DNA of 15,113 nucleotides from an uncultured Ilumatobacter sp. (GCA_937905835.1 CALCXK010000074.1:1-15113); one strand, 5' to 3'. Counted from the stretch's first letter, positions 6,408 to 14,580 are shown. The notes: generated by a model from the sequence alone, not told the origin. Numbers and translations are program-made.

Positions 6408-7073
6408 ATGAGCTCCGATGTGACCCGCATGATCCTGATCCGCCACGGCCAGTCGGCCTCGAATGCGGGTGGGTGGTTGAGCGGCCAGGAGACCTGTGGC
6501 GGCTTGACTGAGCTGGGCATCGCTCAGGCAGAAGCGCTACGCGAGCGGCTCGCGGCAGACCCGTCGATGACACCTGATGCCGTGCTGGTGTCGACGATGC
6601 GCCGTGCGGTCCACACCGCCGAGATCATCGCTGAGCCGCTCGGGATGGTGCCGGAGCAGCACGCCGACCTGATGGAGCGAACGTCTGGCGAAGCAGAAGG
6701 CATGAAGATCGCCGAGTACACAGCAAAGTACGGCACTGCGCCGTGGACCGACTGGGAGAACCCACTGTCACCTGGTGGGGAATCTGGTCACGAGTTCGGT
6801 GAGCGTGTGCTCCTGGCGACGGATCGCGTCGTTGATGAGCACCGCGGCAAGACCGTCTGGGTGGTCTGTCACGGCGGCGTCATCATGGTGTCTGCAGTTC
6901 GCCGATGGCCCGGCGCTTCAATCGATCTCGGCAAGCTGCCTATCACGAGCCCGCAGAACACGTCGGTCAGCGAATGGCACGTCGACGGTGGAAGTAACTG
7001 GCGAATGGCCAGTTTTAATGATCAGACCCACCTTGTGGGCATCACCAGCGGTGCCATCAATATTACCGGCTGA
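6408..7073 (+). CDS. Histidine phosphatase family protein (221 aa)
   Basis: MILIRHGQS carries the RHG motif; H13 would be the residue phosphorylated during catalysis. VVCHGGVIM supplies the second catalytic histidine (H155), and LMERTSGEAEG holds the acidic residues (E90 and nearby) used as proton donor. The length fits the phosphoglycerate-mutase-like phosphatases. STMRRAVHTAEII is the typical helix after the first core strand. The substrate cannot be told; many relatives are broad phosphatases or act on sugar phosphates. ATG 6408 was chosen over an in-frame upstream start at 6363 because promoter-like hexamers lie in the upstream stretch. An internal ATG at 6429 directly before ILIRHG is another option. 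The gene is convergent with the NUDIX gene. Confidence 0.88.
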   Translation: MSSDVTRMILIRHGQSASNAGGWLSGQETCGGLTELGIAQAEALRERLAADPSMTPDAVLVSTMRRAVHTAEIIAEPLGMVPEQHADLMERTSGEAEGMKIAEYTAKYGTAPWTDWENPLSPGGESGHEFGERVLLATDRVVDEHRGKTVWVVCHGGVIMVSAVRRWPGASIDLGKLPITSPQNTSVSEWHVDGGSNWRMASFNDQTHLVGITSGAINITG

Positions 7074-7136
7074 GATCCAACGTTATACGAGCCACGTCGC
7101 GTGGTGTCTGGAGACATCGCAACCGCTGACAACGGC

Positions 7137-7173
7137 AATTGTCCACTTCTGACCCGAGGTAGAACGGACAGTT
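7137..7173. terminator. Hairpin between convergent genes, possible bidirectional terminator
   Basis: AATTGTCC (7137-7144) pairs with GGACAGTT (7166-7173, one G-T pair). Inside it TTCT pairs with AGAA and ACC with GGT around the loop CGA, leaving small bulges; about 15 pairs in all. It overlaps the NUDIX stop codon. There is no clean T-run in either direction, so the termination role is inferred from its place between two converging genes. Confidence 0.4.
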
Positions 7174-7666
7174 AGGCGGTGACGATGGCTTTGAGCTGAG
7201 GCCAGGCTGCGGCGAAGCCGGCGTGCAGCGGAAGAGCTTCAACTTCGGCGGGTGTACACCAGTCGACGGCGTCGGTCTCGAAGTTGATCGATGATCCGAA
7301 CCGTTCGTCGACTTCGACCACGACCGTCGTATACGCCCAGTCGGTAGCGGGTTGAAACACGACCTCACCGATGAGCCGCGGCGTGCCAGCTATGTCACCG
7401 ACCTCTTCGGAGGCTTCGCGCAGCGCTCCCTCAAGTGGGACCTCGCCCTGATCGAGTGCCCCGCCGGCGCAGCTCCAGGTGCCACCCTCGTGAGCCATTT
7501 TCGATCGCTTCTGCAGCATCACTCGAGGGCCGGCGTCTTCGCGGACGACAAACACGACGCCAGCGGCTCCGTAGATCCCCCAGCGCACATGACCGTCGCT
7601 GCATCGCATGAACCCGTCGCCGGAACCCGGCCGTCTCTCGTCGAACACCCGTCCAGCCTGACACAC
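7172..7666 (-). CDS. NUDIX hydrolase (164 aa)
   Basis: A perfect NUDIX box, Gx5Ex7REuxEExGu, spans G69 to D91 (G69, E75, R83, E84, E87, E88, G90) and would bind Mg2+ to cleave a nucleoside-diphosphate-linked substrate. The N-terminal stretch GDGFMRCSDGHVRWGIYGAAG is the pattern of a common actinobacterial NUDIX group whose members begin with a GDG...C..GH..WG region. The substrate is unknown. The start is uncertain: GTG 7666 is given, GTG 7648 is equally possible, and an ATG 19 codons in (7609) would cut the conserved GDG region. It lies divergent to mycothione reductase across about 70 bases and convergent with the histidine phosphatase. Confidence 0.9.
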   Translation of the reverse strand: MCQAGRVFDERRPGSGDGFMRCSDGHVRWGIYGAAGVVFVVREDAGPRVMLQKRSKMAHEGGTWSCAGGALDQGEVPLEGALREASEEVGDIAGTPRLIGEVVFQPATDWAYTTVVVEVDERFGSSINFETDAVDWCTPAEVEALPLHAGFAAAWPQLKAIVTA

Positions 7667-7737
7667 GGAAGGCGCATCGATCCCGTCCGATCAGGAGTTG
7701 GGGAACAAAGCAGCTTGTTCGTGGTTGTATTCAACGC

Positions 7738-9120
7738 GTGACCGACAACATGAATAACGAGCAATTTGACCTGGTCATCGTCGGATCGGGTTCCGGAAAC
7801 GCGATTCCCGAGTACCTCAGCGACTGGAATATCGCCATCGTCGAGCGCGGTGTGTATGGCGGTACCTGCCTCAACGTGGGCTGTATTCCATCCAAGATGT
7901 TCGTGCTCCCGGCCGACGCAGCACTCGCTGCAACCAATGGCGCCCAGCTTGGCATCGACACGCAGTTCAATGGCGCTGACTTCCCGGCGATTCGTGACCG
8001 CGTGTTCGGCCGGATCGACGAGATCTCCGCAAGTGGCCGGGAGTACCGCGCGACCGGCAGCCCGAACGTGACGCTCTTCGAAGGTACCGCCTCGTTCGTT
8101 GGCGACAAGGTCTTCCATGTTGACATGAATGACGGCGGCCAACGAATGATCAGCGGCGACAAAGTCCTCCTCGCAGCTGGTGCTCGCCCTGTCGTGCCGC
8201 AGATTTCGGGTCTTACGGAGGTTGGCTTCCACACGTCCGACACCATCATGCGTCTTGACGATCTGCCGCAGCGCCTCGGCATTATCGGTGGCGGCTTCAT
8301 CGCCGTCGAGATGGGTCACGTGTTCGCCGGCCTCGGATCCGACGTCACACTCTTCAACCGGTCGAACACGCTGCTACGAGGCTTCGACGAGGACATCGCT
8401 GCACGCTTCACCGAACTGTTTGCTGAGCGCGTCAACCTTCGCCTTGGTGTCGTACCGACTCATGTTGAGCGCACCGCTGATGGCATTGCGCTGACGGTTG
8501 GCGCCGAGACGGTTATCGTCGACGAACTCCTGGTAGCCACTGGTCGTGAGCCAAACAGTGACCTCGTTGACGTCAAGTCCGGCGGCATTGCGTGCCATCA
8601 CCGCGGCACCGTTGTTGTCGACGACACGATGGCCACCAACGTCGAAAACGTTTGGGCGATCGGCGACATTGCCAACAGTTACCAACTCAAGCACTTGGCC
8701 AATGCTGAAGCGTCTGTGGCGTTCTGGAACATTGCTCATCCCAACGACGTCCGCCGTCAGAGCTACAAGGCGGTTCCGGGAGCGGTCTTTTCCAATCCAC
8801 AGGTCGCCAGTGTCGGGCTGACCGAGCAGGAAGCGGTTGCCCAGGGCCTCCCGTTCAAGGTGGGCAAGCGTGACTACGCCGGCACGGCGTACGGCTGGGC
8901 GATCGTTGACGAGTCGAGCTTTGCAAAAGTGATTGTCAATACCGAGACGGGCCTCATTATTGGCGCTCACATTCTCGGCCCCCAGGCTGCCTCGCTGATT
9001 CAGCCGATCATCCAGGCAATGGAGTTCGACCAGCGCGCCGACGACGTTGCTCGCAAGGTGTTGTACATCCACCCGGCGCTCACCGAAGTCGTGGAGAACG
9101 CCATCCTCGAAGCGCTCTGA
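7738..9120 (+). CDS. mtr: Mycothione reductase (460 aa)
   Basis: It reduces mycothiol disulfide to mycothiol with NADPH, using FAD and a redox-active cysteine pair; it is cytoplasmic. FDLVIVGSGSGNAIPE is the FAD fold. GGTCLNVGCIPSKMF holds the active cysteines C44 and C49. LGIIGGGFIAVEMGHVFAGLG is the NADPH fold, and VWAIGDIANSYQLKHLANAEA the second FAD contact. YIHPALTEVVENAI near the C-terminus supplies the His/Glu pair of the dimer-interface active site. GSGSGN, HTSDTIMRL and AYGWAIVDE match mycothione reductases rather than glutathione or lipoamide enzymes, and length agrees with the mycobacterial enzyme. The start may be GTG 7738 or ATG 7750; a weak TTGTAT seven bases before the GTG slightly favours 7738. 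Presence implies the host makes mycothiol. Confidence 0.95.
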   Translation: MTDNMNNEQFDLVIVGSGSGNAIPEYLSDWNIAIVERGVYGGTCLNVGCIPSKMFVLPADAALAATNGAQLGIDTQFNGADFPAIRDRVFGRIDEISASGREYRATGSPNVTLFEGTASFVGDKVFHVDMNDGGQRMISGDKVLLAAGARPVVPQISGLTEVGFHTSDTIMRLDDLPQRLGIIGGGFIAVEMGHVFAGLGSDVTLFNRSNTLLRGFDEDIAARFTELFAERVNLRLGVVPTHVERTADGIALTVGAETVIVDELLVATGREPNSDLVDVKSGGIACHHRGTVVVDDTMATNVENVWAIGDIANSYQLKHLANAEASVAFWNIAHPNDVRRQSYKAVPGAVFSNPQVASVGLTEQEAVAQGLPFKVGKRDYAGTAYGWAIVDESSFAKVIVNTETGLIIGAHILGPQAASLIQPIIQAMEFDQRADDVARKVLYIHPALTEVVENAILEAL

Positions 9121-9244
9121 CCCCACCGACGACCCCACCAACCGGCTTTGTCGGGCTCACGTACGGGCAGCAATAGACAGTCGGATGGCCGCTCCGTTCA
9201 CCCTTGTCCGCGCCGTAAAGACTCGCTGCCTAGAACGAGATCCT

Positions 9245-9298
9245 CCGAAACTGAGACCGCAGCAATGCGCTGCAGCGTTGACCCAGTCTCCATTTCGG
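9245..9298. repeat. Imperfect nested inverted repeat in the mtr-flavoprotein gap
   Basis: Arms 9245-9257 and 9286-9298 pair at 11 of 13 positions (CCGAAA and GAGAC against GTCTC and TTTCGG). An inner stem GCAGC (9259-9263) pairs with GCTGC (9269-9273). It lies in the 232-base gap after mycothione reductase and about 50 bases before the next promoter. It could be a weak terminator or a regulatory structure; nothing else was seen in this gap apart from the -10 at 9341. Confidence 0.45.
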
Positions 9299-9340
9299 CT
9301 GGCTAGTGGCGCGCGTCTGGCTTATTTTGGGCATGCGCCC

Positions 9341-9346
9341 TACAAT
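9341..9346 (+). promoter_or_regulatory. -10 element of a probable leaderless promoter
   Basis: TACAAT matches five of six consensus -10 positions. Six bases (CGGCGT) separate it from the ATG at 9353, so transcription should start at or beside the A of the start codon. No Shine-Dalgarno precedes the ATG, consistent with a leaderless message. The -35 region (about 9318-9323, TGGCTT) is poor. Confidence 0.65.
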
Positions 9347-9352
9347 CGGCGT

Positions 9353-10648
9353 ATGAGTGTTCCAACAAAGAACTGGGCCGGCAATCAGCAGTGCCATCCG
9401 CAGGGCGTGCACGAGCCGACCAGCGCTGCCGAGGTCTCCAGCATTGTTGTCGCAGCGCACGCTGCCGGCGAGCAGGTCAAGGTGATTGCCGGTGGGCACT
9501 CGTTCACGGACACGGCAATGACGCACGGCCACCTGCTGTCGCTCGACAAGATGAAGCGGATCATCTCGACTGTCGGTCATGACGTCACGGTGCAGGCGGG
9601 GATCCGACTTTTCGATCTCAACGATGAGTTGGCGAAGCGCGGCCTTGCGCTCCCGAACCTCGGCGACATCGCATACCAGTCGATCGCCGGTGCCACTGCG
9701 ACCGCGACACATGGAACCGGCGCTGGTCATGGCAACATCGCCACCCGGATTGTCGGCATCGAACTGGTCACTGGTGACGGCACGATCCGCCGCGCCAACG
9801 AGGCCAACGACCCGGAATTACTCCGAGTTGCTCGTGTTGGTGTCGGTTCACTTGGCATTCTCACCGAGGTCACCATTCGCTGCGTTCCGGCGTTCAACTT
9901 GCATGCTGTCGAGACGATTGAAACACTCGCCGATGTCGTTGCCGACTTCCGCAGCGTGATGCACTCGACTGACCACGCCGAATTTTTTTGGATGCCAGGT
10001 GCCCGCAGATGCATGGTCAAGCGCAACACGATCACCGACCGCCCTGCTGCGCCACAGTCGAAGATCGGCTACATCAAAGACAAGTGGATTGGGGAGAATC
10101 TGGCGTTCGGCACCGTCTGTCGCGTCGCCCGGAGCTTTCCTTCGCTTGCACCGAAGGTCGCGAAGGCGATCACGTCGTCGGCCAGCGGGCGCGAGACGCT
10201 TGACCGGAGCGACAAGGTCTTTTGCAGCCCGCGCAAAGTGCGGTTCCTTGAGATGGAGTACGGCGTGCCATTTGATGCCGTGCCGGATGCACTCGGCCGT
10301 ATCGATGCGCTGATCAAGACGTTGCCGGTCAAGCCAATTTTTCCGATCGAAGTGAGGGCCTCGGCTGCCGATGACATTCCGCTGTCGACGGCCAACGGCA
10401 GGGCGTCGGGCTGGATTGCGGTCCACCAGTACAAGGGCATGCCGTACGAGGCCTACTTTCAAGGCGTCGAGCAAATTATGAACGACTACGCCGGCCGGCC
10501 GCACTGGGGCAAGATGCACTACCAGTCGTCACACACGCTGCGTGCTCGATACCCCGAGTGGGACACGTTTCAAAAGTGGCGCGCCGAGCTCGACCCGACG
10601 GGCACGTTCCGCAACACCTACACCGACCGCGTGCTCGGCGTCCTGTGA
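9353..10648 (+). CDS. L-gulono-1,4-lactone dehydrogenase-like FAD oxidoreductase (431 aa)
   Basis: This is an aldonolactone oxidase of the VAO flavoprotein family. The FAD-binding N-terminal half contains VIAGGHSFTD (H49 at the position that can hold FAD covalently) and SIAGATATATHGTG. The ALO-type C-terminal half contains KVRFLEMEYGVP, FPIEVRASAADD and RPHWGKMHYQSSHTLRARYPEWDTF. Layout, length (431 against about 428) and many motifs agree, from memory, with mycobacterial Rv1771, reported to oxidise L-gulono-1,4-lactone toward ascorbate. The actual substrate here may be another sugar lactone or polyol. ATG 9353 was chosen for its -10 spacing and because Rv1771 starts at the same place relative to NWxG; the longer frame upstream has no family similarity. 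Confidence 0.92.
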   Translation: MSVPTKNWAGNQQCHPQGVHEPTSAAEVSSIVVAAHAAGEQVKVIAGGHSFTDTAMTHGHLLSLDKMKRIISTVGHDVTVQAGIRLFDLNDELAKRGLALPNLGDIAYQSIAGATATATHGTGAGHGNIATRIVGIELVTGDGTIRRANEANDPELLRVARVGVGSLGILTEVTIRCVPAFNLHAVETIETLADVVADFRSVMHSTDHAEFFWMPGARRCMVKRNTITDRPAAPQSKIGYIKDKWIGENLAFGTVCRVARSFPSLAPKVAKAITSSASGRETLDRSDKVFCSPRKVRFLEMEYGVPFDAVPDALGRIDALIKTLPVKPIFPIEVRASAADDIPLSTANGRASGWIAVHQYKGMPYEAYFQGVEQIMNDYAGRPHWGKMHYQSSHTLRARYPEWDTFQKWRAELDPTGTFRNTYTDRVLGVL

Positions 10649-10680
10649 TCTGAAATCGGTCAGCCGAAGCAGATCCCCGC

Positions 10681-11400
10681 TCAACGGGAGATGCACTGGC
10701 CGACGTCAACCGGCGCGATCTCCGCAGTGAGTGCGGTGCCGTCGATGATTCCGTTGGGTAGGTCGATCGCCCAGGCCCGCCCGTTGACACGATTGCTGCG
10801 TGCCCAGACGATGCCAGCACCGCCGCCGGGGAGAACGACCATTGCTCCTGAGTCTCCGGTGTCGACCGAGCTCTCGATCTCGAAGCCGTCCCGGACGACC
10901 TCGCGTTCGATGTAGATGTCGGTTGTCGAAATGTTTGCCTCACGGACGACGCGAACATCGATCTGCTCGACCTCCATGGCGCCATCGCGTTCCCGAATCC
11001 GAACGAGAACGCCTACTTCGTTCTGACGAGCCTCCAGAGGGCGAATCGTCAGTGGCGTTCCGACCGCGGATGCGGGTCGCAGAACGGCGAAGTCCAGGGC
11101 GGGGTCGAACAGCACGACCTCGGCGGCGGCTCGTGCGCCGTTGCGATCGATGACCTCTACCGCTGTCGACCCGGCCACGACATGTGCCGCAGTCACGATG
11201 TCACCCCCATCGATGACGGTGCCGGTTCCGAAGCCGATGAGCGGCCCGCATCCGTCGGCGCGGACGTCGATAGCGGCTGCCACGGCGGCCTGGGTGTCGA
11301 GCATGGACGAAGCTGGATCGGCGGCATCATTCGCAGCACAGCCCACGACGAGAAGCGCCAGTGCCAGCCCGCAGGCTCGTCGCTGCACCTCGAATGGCAT
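10681..11400 (-). CDS. Trypsin-like serine protease lipoprotein (239 aa)
   Basis: A short basic N-terminus and hydrophobic run end in LLVVGC, a lipobox with C21, so the protein is probably a lipid-anchored exported protein. The catalytic triad of the chymotrypsin/HtrA fold is visible: H73 in IVTAAHVV, D103 in DPALDFAVL, S184 in DTGDSGAMVV. There is no PDZ domain after the protease domain. Substrates are unknown; such proteins serve in envelope proteolysis or stress responses. ATG 11400 was chosen because the signal peptide begins there; an upstream start at 11472 would put a long unnatural extension before it. TACTCT (11414 to 11409) lies eight bases before this ATG. The gene is convergent with the flavoprotein gene (32-base gap) and divergent from the next gene. 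Confidence 0.85.
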   Translation of the reverse strand: MPFEVQRRACGLALALLVVGCAANDAADPASSMLDTQAAVAAAIDVRADGCGPLIGFGTGTVIDGGDIVTAAHVVAGSTAVEVIDRNGARAAAEVVLFDPALDFAVLRPASAVGTPLTIRPLEARQNEVGVLVRIRERDGAMEVEQIDVRVVREANISTTDIYIEREVVRDGFEIESSVDTGDSGAMVVLPGGGAGIVWARSNRVNGRAWAIDLPNGIIDGTALTAEIAPVDVGQCISR

Positions 11401-11408
11401 GGTGCGCG

Positions 11409-11414
11409 AGAGTA
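11409..11414 (-). promoter_or_regulatory. Candidate -10 of the protease gene
   Basis: TACTCT on the minus strand fits TANNNT, eight bases before ATG 11400, and sits inside the 8-base palindrome GAGTACTC. No convincing -35 or Shine-Dalgarno was seen. Confidence 0.35.
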
Positions 11415-11499
11415 CTCCGATCGTCATCATCATCTGGATGCGACTGAAAACCACAGCTTTGAGCGCGAGCACCGGGTGTAATTACGCGAGACTCACGCC

Positions 11500-12285
11500 A
11501 TGACACAGGCCGCCATCGAATCACTCAACATCGAAGTGGCTCGCGCTCGGGAGCTCTTCGCCTCACTCACGCCCGCCGAATGGGAGGCCGATTCAGGCTG
11601 CGACGGCTGGCGTGTGCAAGATGTGGCGCAGCACATGGCTGCCACGTTCCAGACGATCGCTGCACCCGACACCCTCGATGGTGGCGATTCGGGAAAGGCC
11701 GAAGTGTCTGCTGAGGTTCCCGTGCAGCAACGCAAAGGCTGGACGCCTGCAGAAGTGATCGCCGCCTATGACGAGTGGGCGGAGAAGGGCGTCGCAGCAC
11801 TGACTGCGCTCCAAGAAGCGCCGATGGCCGACACCGTTGTTCCGCTCTCCGACCTGGGCGAACACCCGCTACACCTCCTGGCCAATGCGATCGTGTTCGA
11901 CCACTACTGCCACTTGCGCCACGACATCGGTGCCGCCGTCGATCGCGCCGCGCAACTCCCGCGCGATGCCGCAGCGTTGGGTGCCACGTTGGAATGGATG
12001 CTCGCCGGCCTGCCGCAGATGTGTGCTGCTGAACTCGATGCTGCGCCGAACCAAGCGGTCAACCTGGTCTTTGATGGTCCAGCCGCGAACAACTATTGCA
12101 TCTCACCCGGCCCGGACGGCTGGACGGTTTCGAACCACCATGACGACGATGCGCCAGTGATCCGAACGACCGCACATGACTTCGTGTCATGGGGGACTCA
12201 GCGGGCTGACTGGCGAGGTACCAGCACTGGCGATGTCAGCAACGAGCGGGTCGCTGCGGTACTCGACGCCATCAACATCATTTGA
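11500..12285 (+). CDS. Mycothiol-dependent maleylpyruvate isomerase-like protein (261 aa)
   Basis: It belongs to the DinB-like four-helix fold of the mycothiol maleylpyruvate isomerase N-terminal family (TIGR03083 type). SGCDGWRVQDVAQHM is the hallmark start, with H45 as one metal ligand. VFDHYCHLRHDI supplies the others (D134 and H138, near H135 and H141), which should bind Zn2+ at the site where mycothiol acts. A C-terminal domain of about 80 residues (AVNLVFDGPAANNYCISPGPDGW, onward) resembles the SCP2-like tail of the family. Most members are not maleylpyruvate isomerases and their reactions are unknown; a mycothiol transferase or isomerase is plausible. Mycothione reductase elsewhere in the window agrees with mycothiol use. 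A weak TAATTA at 11479 may be its -10, giving a leader of about ten bases. Confidence 0.88.
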   Translation: MTQAAIESLNIEVARARELFASLTPAEWEADSGCDGWRVQDVAQHMAATFQTIAAPDTLDGGDSGKAEVSAEVPVQQRKGWTPAEVIAAYDEWAEKGVAALTALQEAPMADTVVPLSDLGEHPLHLLANAIVFDHYCHLRHDIGAAVDRAAQLPRDAAALGATLEWMLAGLPQMCAAELDAAPNQAVNLVFDGPAANNYCISPGPDGWTVSNHHDDDAPVIRTTAHDFVSWGTQRADWRGTSTGDVSNERVAAVLDAINII

Positions 12286-12313
12286 CCTCATCAAGCAGCG
12301 GGCCCGATTCCGA

Positions 12314-13021
12314 TCAGAGGTGGCGGCGTAACTCCACGTAGACCTCGGCGCCAGCGAGCGCGGTGAGTTCGTCGCGGAGCGAGTCGATCACTCGATCGCT
12401 GCCAGAGTACGCCTCGCCGCCCTCAGATCGCTCGGTGCAGCACCACCCCATCGTCTCGCCGTGCTTGCTCCAGTCGGCACGGGTCCAGCGGCGAACAGTT
12501 GCGGTCTCGGTGTCGCCATTGACTTCTTGCCAGTCGACACGCAGCGGGAGTTGCCAGCACACCGATGGCTTCCACTCGGTGGGTGACTCGTCGAACTCGA
12601 GCGCTGCGATGTGGAGCGCACAGCCCTCGCCGCCCGGGAAGCCAGGCCGGTTGAGGAAAATGCAGGCGTTGTCGACGAGCCGTGTGTGGGTGCGGCCGTC
12701 GTCGCCGTAGATGGTCAGCAGGCCCGGTGTGTCGGCTTCGTGGGCCTGGTCGAAGTGCTGGAAGTTCTCTGGGGTCAGCATCGACGCGTATGCCATGACC
12801 TCCTTCGATTCGGCTTGACCTGCGGGGCCGTCGCCGAAATGCGCTCCGAGGGAGCAGCAGCCCTGGTTCAGTTCTTCGGCCGGTTCGGTGAGGATTCCCT
12901 TGCACCCCTTGCCGAACAGGCAGGTCCAGTTGGACTCGAGGAACTCTCGCTCGAATCGCCAAACGGTGTCGCCGCGATCGATCTCGATGAACTCGTCAGT
13001 CACGAATGTCTCGTTCCCCAC
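12314..13021 (-). CDS. Cysteine-rich conserved protein, YkgJ/DUF3109-like (235 aa)
   Basis: The protein has nine cysteines in a distinctive order: C34, C40, the pair C55-C56, C120, C134, C155 and the pair C194-C195. NWTCLFGKGCKGI, NQGCCSLGAHFGDG, NACIFLNRPGFPGGEGCALH and KPSVCWQLP recall a conserved actinobacterial family of unknown function. The C-FL...C-LH...P--C--LP layout is like the zinc- or iron-chelating YkgJ/DUF3109 proteins. I infer metal or iron-sulphur binding; no reaction is known. It has no signal peptide or membrane segment. The start is unsure: GTG 13021 is given, and GTG 13003 is an alternative. It lies 63 bases downstream of the beta-propeller gene on the same strand, so co-transcription is possible, and it is convergent with the isomerase-like gene. 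Confidence 0.78.
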   Translation of the reverse strand: MGNETFVTDEFIEIDRGDTVWRFEREFLESNWTCLFGKGCKGILTEPAEELNQGCCSLGAHFGDGPAGQAESKEVMAYASMLTPENFQHFDQAHEADTPGLLTIYGDDGRTHTRLVDNACIFLNRPGFPGGEGCALHIAALEFDESPTEWKPSVCWQLPLRVDWQEVNGDTETATVRRWTRADWSKHGETMGWCCTERSEGGEAYSGSDRVIDSLRDELTALAGAEVYVELRRHL

Positions 13022-13084
13022 TGGTCAAAAAGGGAACCCGTGCCCGTCTCGCCAAGAAGGGAACTCGGGCCGGAACGGGACACA

Positions 13085-14572
13085 TCACAGGTCGGCGAAG
13101 GCAACGTTGCGGCCGGCCCGACCGATGTCGACGGGTTCATCCGGATCGCTGTCGGGCACGGCCCGTTGGGTGAGGACCAAGCGGTTGTTGTTCTCGAAAA
13201 CGAGCGTGCCGCCATCGGGTGAGATCGCGATCACATCGCCAACCAAGGTGACAGGGTGCACGGCGTTCTGGGTGAGTGACAGGTACCCCGCTGATGTCGG
13301 CACGACGGGCTGGCACCCGCTGACTGCGGCAAGGACCTCGGACTGAGTGATGGCTTCGATTCGGATGGTGCCGTCGTCGAGATCGACGACCATGACTTCG
13401 TTGGTTGCAGCGCGAGAGAGAATGACACACGTACTGCGGCGCGGCGCGAGTTTGTCAATGCCCGTCGTGGTGGGTTGCGCATCAGGGAGGTCCGCGATGA
13501 CGACGCCATTGCTGTCGAGGACCGCCGTGCCCTCGTCGCCGGTGACGACCAGGCGATCGCCGCGAGGCGCCACGTCGCCGGACTGCACGGTGCCGACGCT
13601 GAGCGAGTCGAGCGTGGTGACTTCTCCGCTGGCGATCGACAATGAGAAGATCGTGCCTTCGACGCCGACGAGAATGACGTTGCCGTCGGCGATCATGCCG
13701 GCCCGGACCGATGCAGTCTGCGTGGAGATACCGGCCTCGCCAGCGTGATCGAACACTTTGATTTCCGCGTTGGTGGGGCCGACGTTCTGAGCTGTGACCA
13801 CGATTGAGTCGTTGACCGCCAGGGCTAAGCCCGGGAAGAAGCTCGGAGCATCACGATCGAACGAGAACAGGACGCTCTGGAAGTTGCCCGAGTCAGTCAC
13901 TAAAACGTTGCGCCCGGTGGGATCGCTGCGGGCGAGGCCGAGGTCGTACCGTGCGCCGGGAACTGTGTCGAGATCTGCAGTGTCGATCACTTCGCGAGTC
14001 GGCCCATGCACGAGCACGACCCGCTGCGAACCGGTGTCTGGGGCGATGACAGTGGCGGCGGTCCCGGACGGACGGAAGAGTTCGCCAGCCGACTCGATGT
14101 CGATAGTGACAATGTCATCGGGTGCGGACAGGTCGACCACTGCAATGCTGTCGGCTGACGCTGCGATCACAGTCGAGCCGATGACGGCGCTGTCGGTGAG
14201 TGATTGGATGCCGAGCCTGAACCGGCCCGTTTCTTCCCCTTTGGCGTTGGTGAGGACCACGGTGCCGATGTTCTGGTCGATCAACACCACGGTGTTCCAG
14301 GCACTGTGGCCGAAATCCGAACTGGAGCCACTTGCGCCACGTCCAAGCAGTTTGCCGGCAGTGATTGCCGCACCGGCGATGAGCACGACAACGACACCAA
14401 CGACGATCGCACGGCGGATCAGAAAGTTCGGAATGCCGCGCGGTCCGTCGTCGAAACCCTCATCAGGGGAGTAGCGGTCGCGCCCTCGGCTCGAACTACG
14501 TCGCTGTTCACCCCGTGCGACATCGGGCAGGCCACCGCCGTCGTCGTACATCGGTGGACGAAAGCGAGGCAT
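13085..14572 (-). CDS. Membrane-anchored beta-propeller-like protein, hypothetical (495 aa)
   Basis: The first ~50 residues are polar, Arg/Asp/Gly-rich and probably cytoplasmic. RRAIVVGVVVVLIAGAAITAGKLLG (about 53-77) is a single membrane helix. The remaining ~400 residues are a run of short beta-rich repeats (NTVVLIDQNIGTVVLTN; DSIAVVDLSAPDDIVTIDIES; GNVILVGVEGTIFSLSIASGEVTTLDSL; GDVIAISPDGGTLVFENNNRLVL) as in WD40/PQQ-like propellers. By the positive-inside rule the propeller is outside the cell. No enzyme motif is visible, so it may be a ligand-binding or scaffolding protein. Only two cysteines are present, in the C-terminal part, possibly a disulfide. TACGAT lies eight bases before the ATG. 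The cysteine-rich gene follows on the same strand. Confidence 0.75.
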   Translation of the reverse strand: MPRFRPPMYDDGGGLPDVARGEQRRSSSRGRDRYSPDEGFDDGPRGIPNFLIRRAIVVGVVVVLIAGAAITAGKLLGRGASGSSSDFGHSAWNTVVLIDQNIGTVVLTNAKGEETGRFRLGIQSLTDSAVIGSTVIAASADSIAVVDLSAPDDIVTIDIESAGELFRPSGTAATVIAPDTGSQRVVLVHGPTREVIDTADLDTVPGARYDLGLARSDPTGRNVLVTDSGNFQSVLFSFDRDAPSFFPGLALAVNDSIVVTAQNVGPTNAEIKVFDHAGEAGISTQTASVRAGMIADGNVILVGVEGTIFSLSIASGEVTTLDSLSVGTVQSGDVAPRGDRLVVTGDEGTAVLDSNGVVIADLPDAQPTTTGIDKLAPRRSTCVILSRAATNEVMVVDLDDGTIRIEAITQSEVLAAVSGCQPVVPTSAGYLSLTQNAVHPVTLVGDVIAISPDGGTLVFENNNRLVLTQRAVPDSDPDEPVDIGRAGRNVAFADL

Positions 14573-14580
14573 TGCAGTGG

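Noticed and set aside
9047..9352. 102-residue N-terminal extension of the gulonolactone dehydrogenase, overlapping mtr
   Set aside because: It would overlap the end of mycothione reductase and bypass the -10 at 9341; the conserved domain starts at ATG 9353.
13021..13084. Repeated AAGGGAAC blocks as a terminator between the beta-propeller and cysteine-rich genes
   Set aside because: They are short direct repeats and do not form a convincing hairpin with a T-run, so they were left unannotated.
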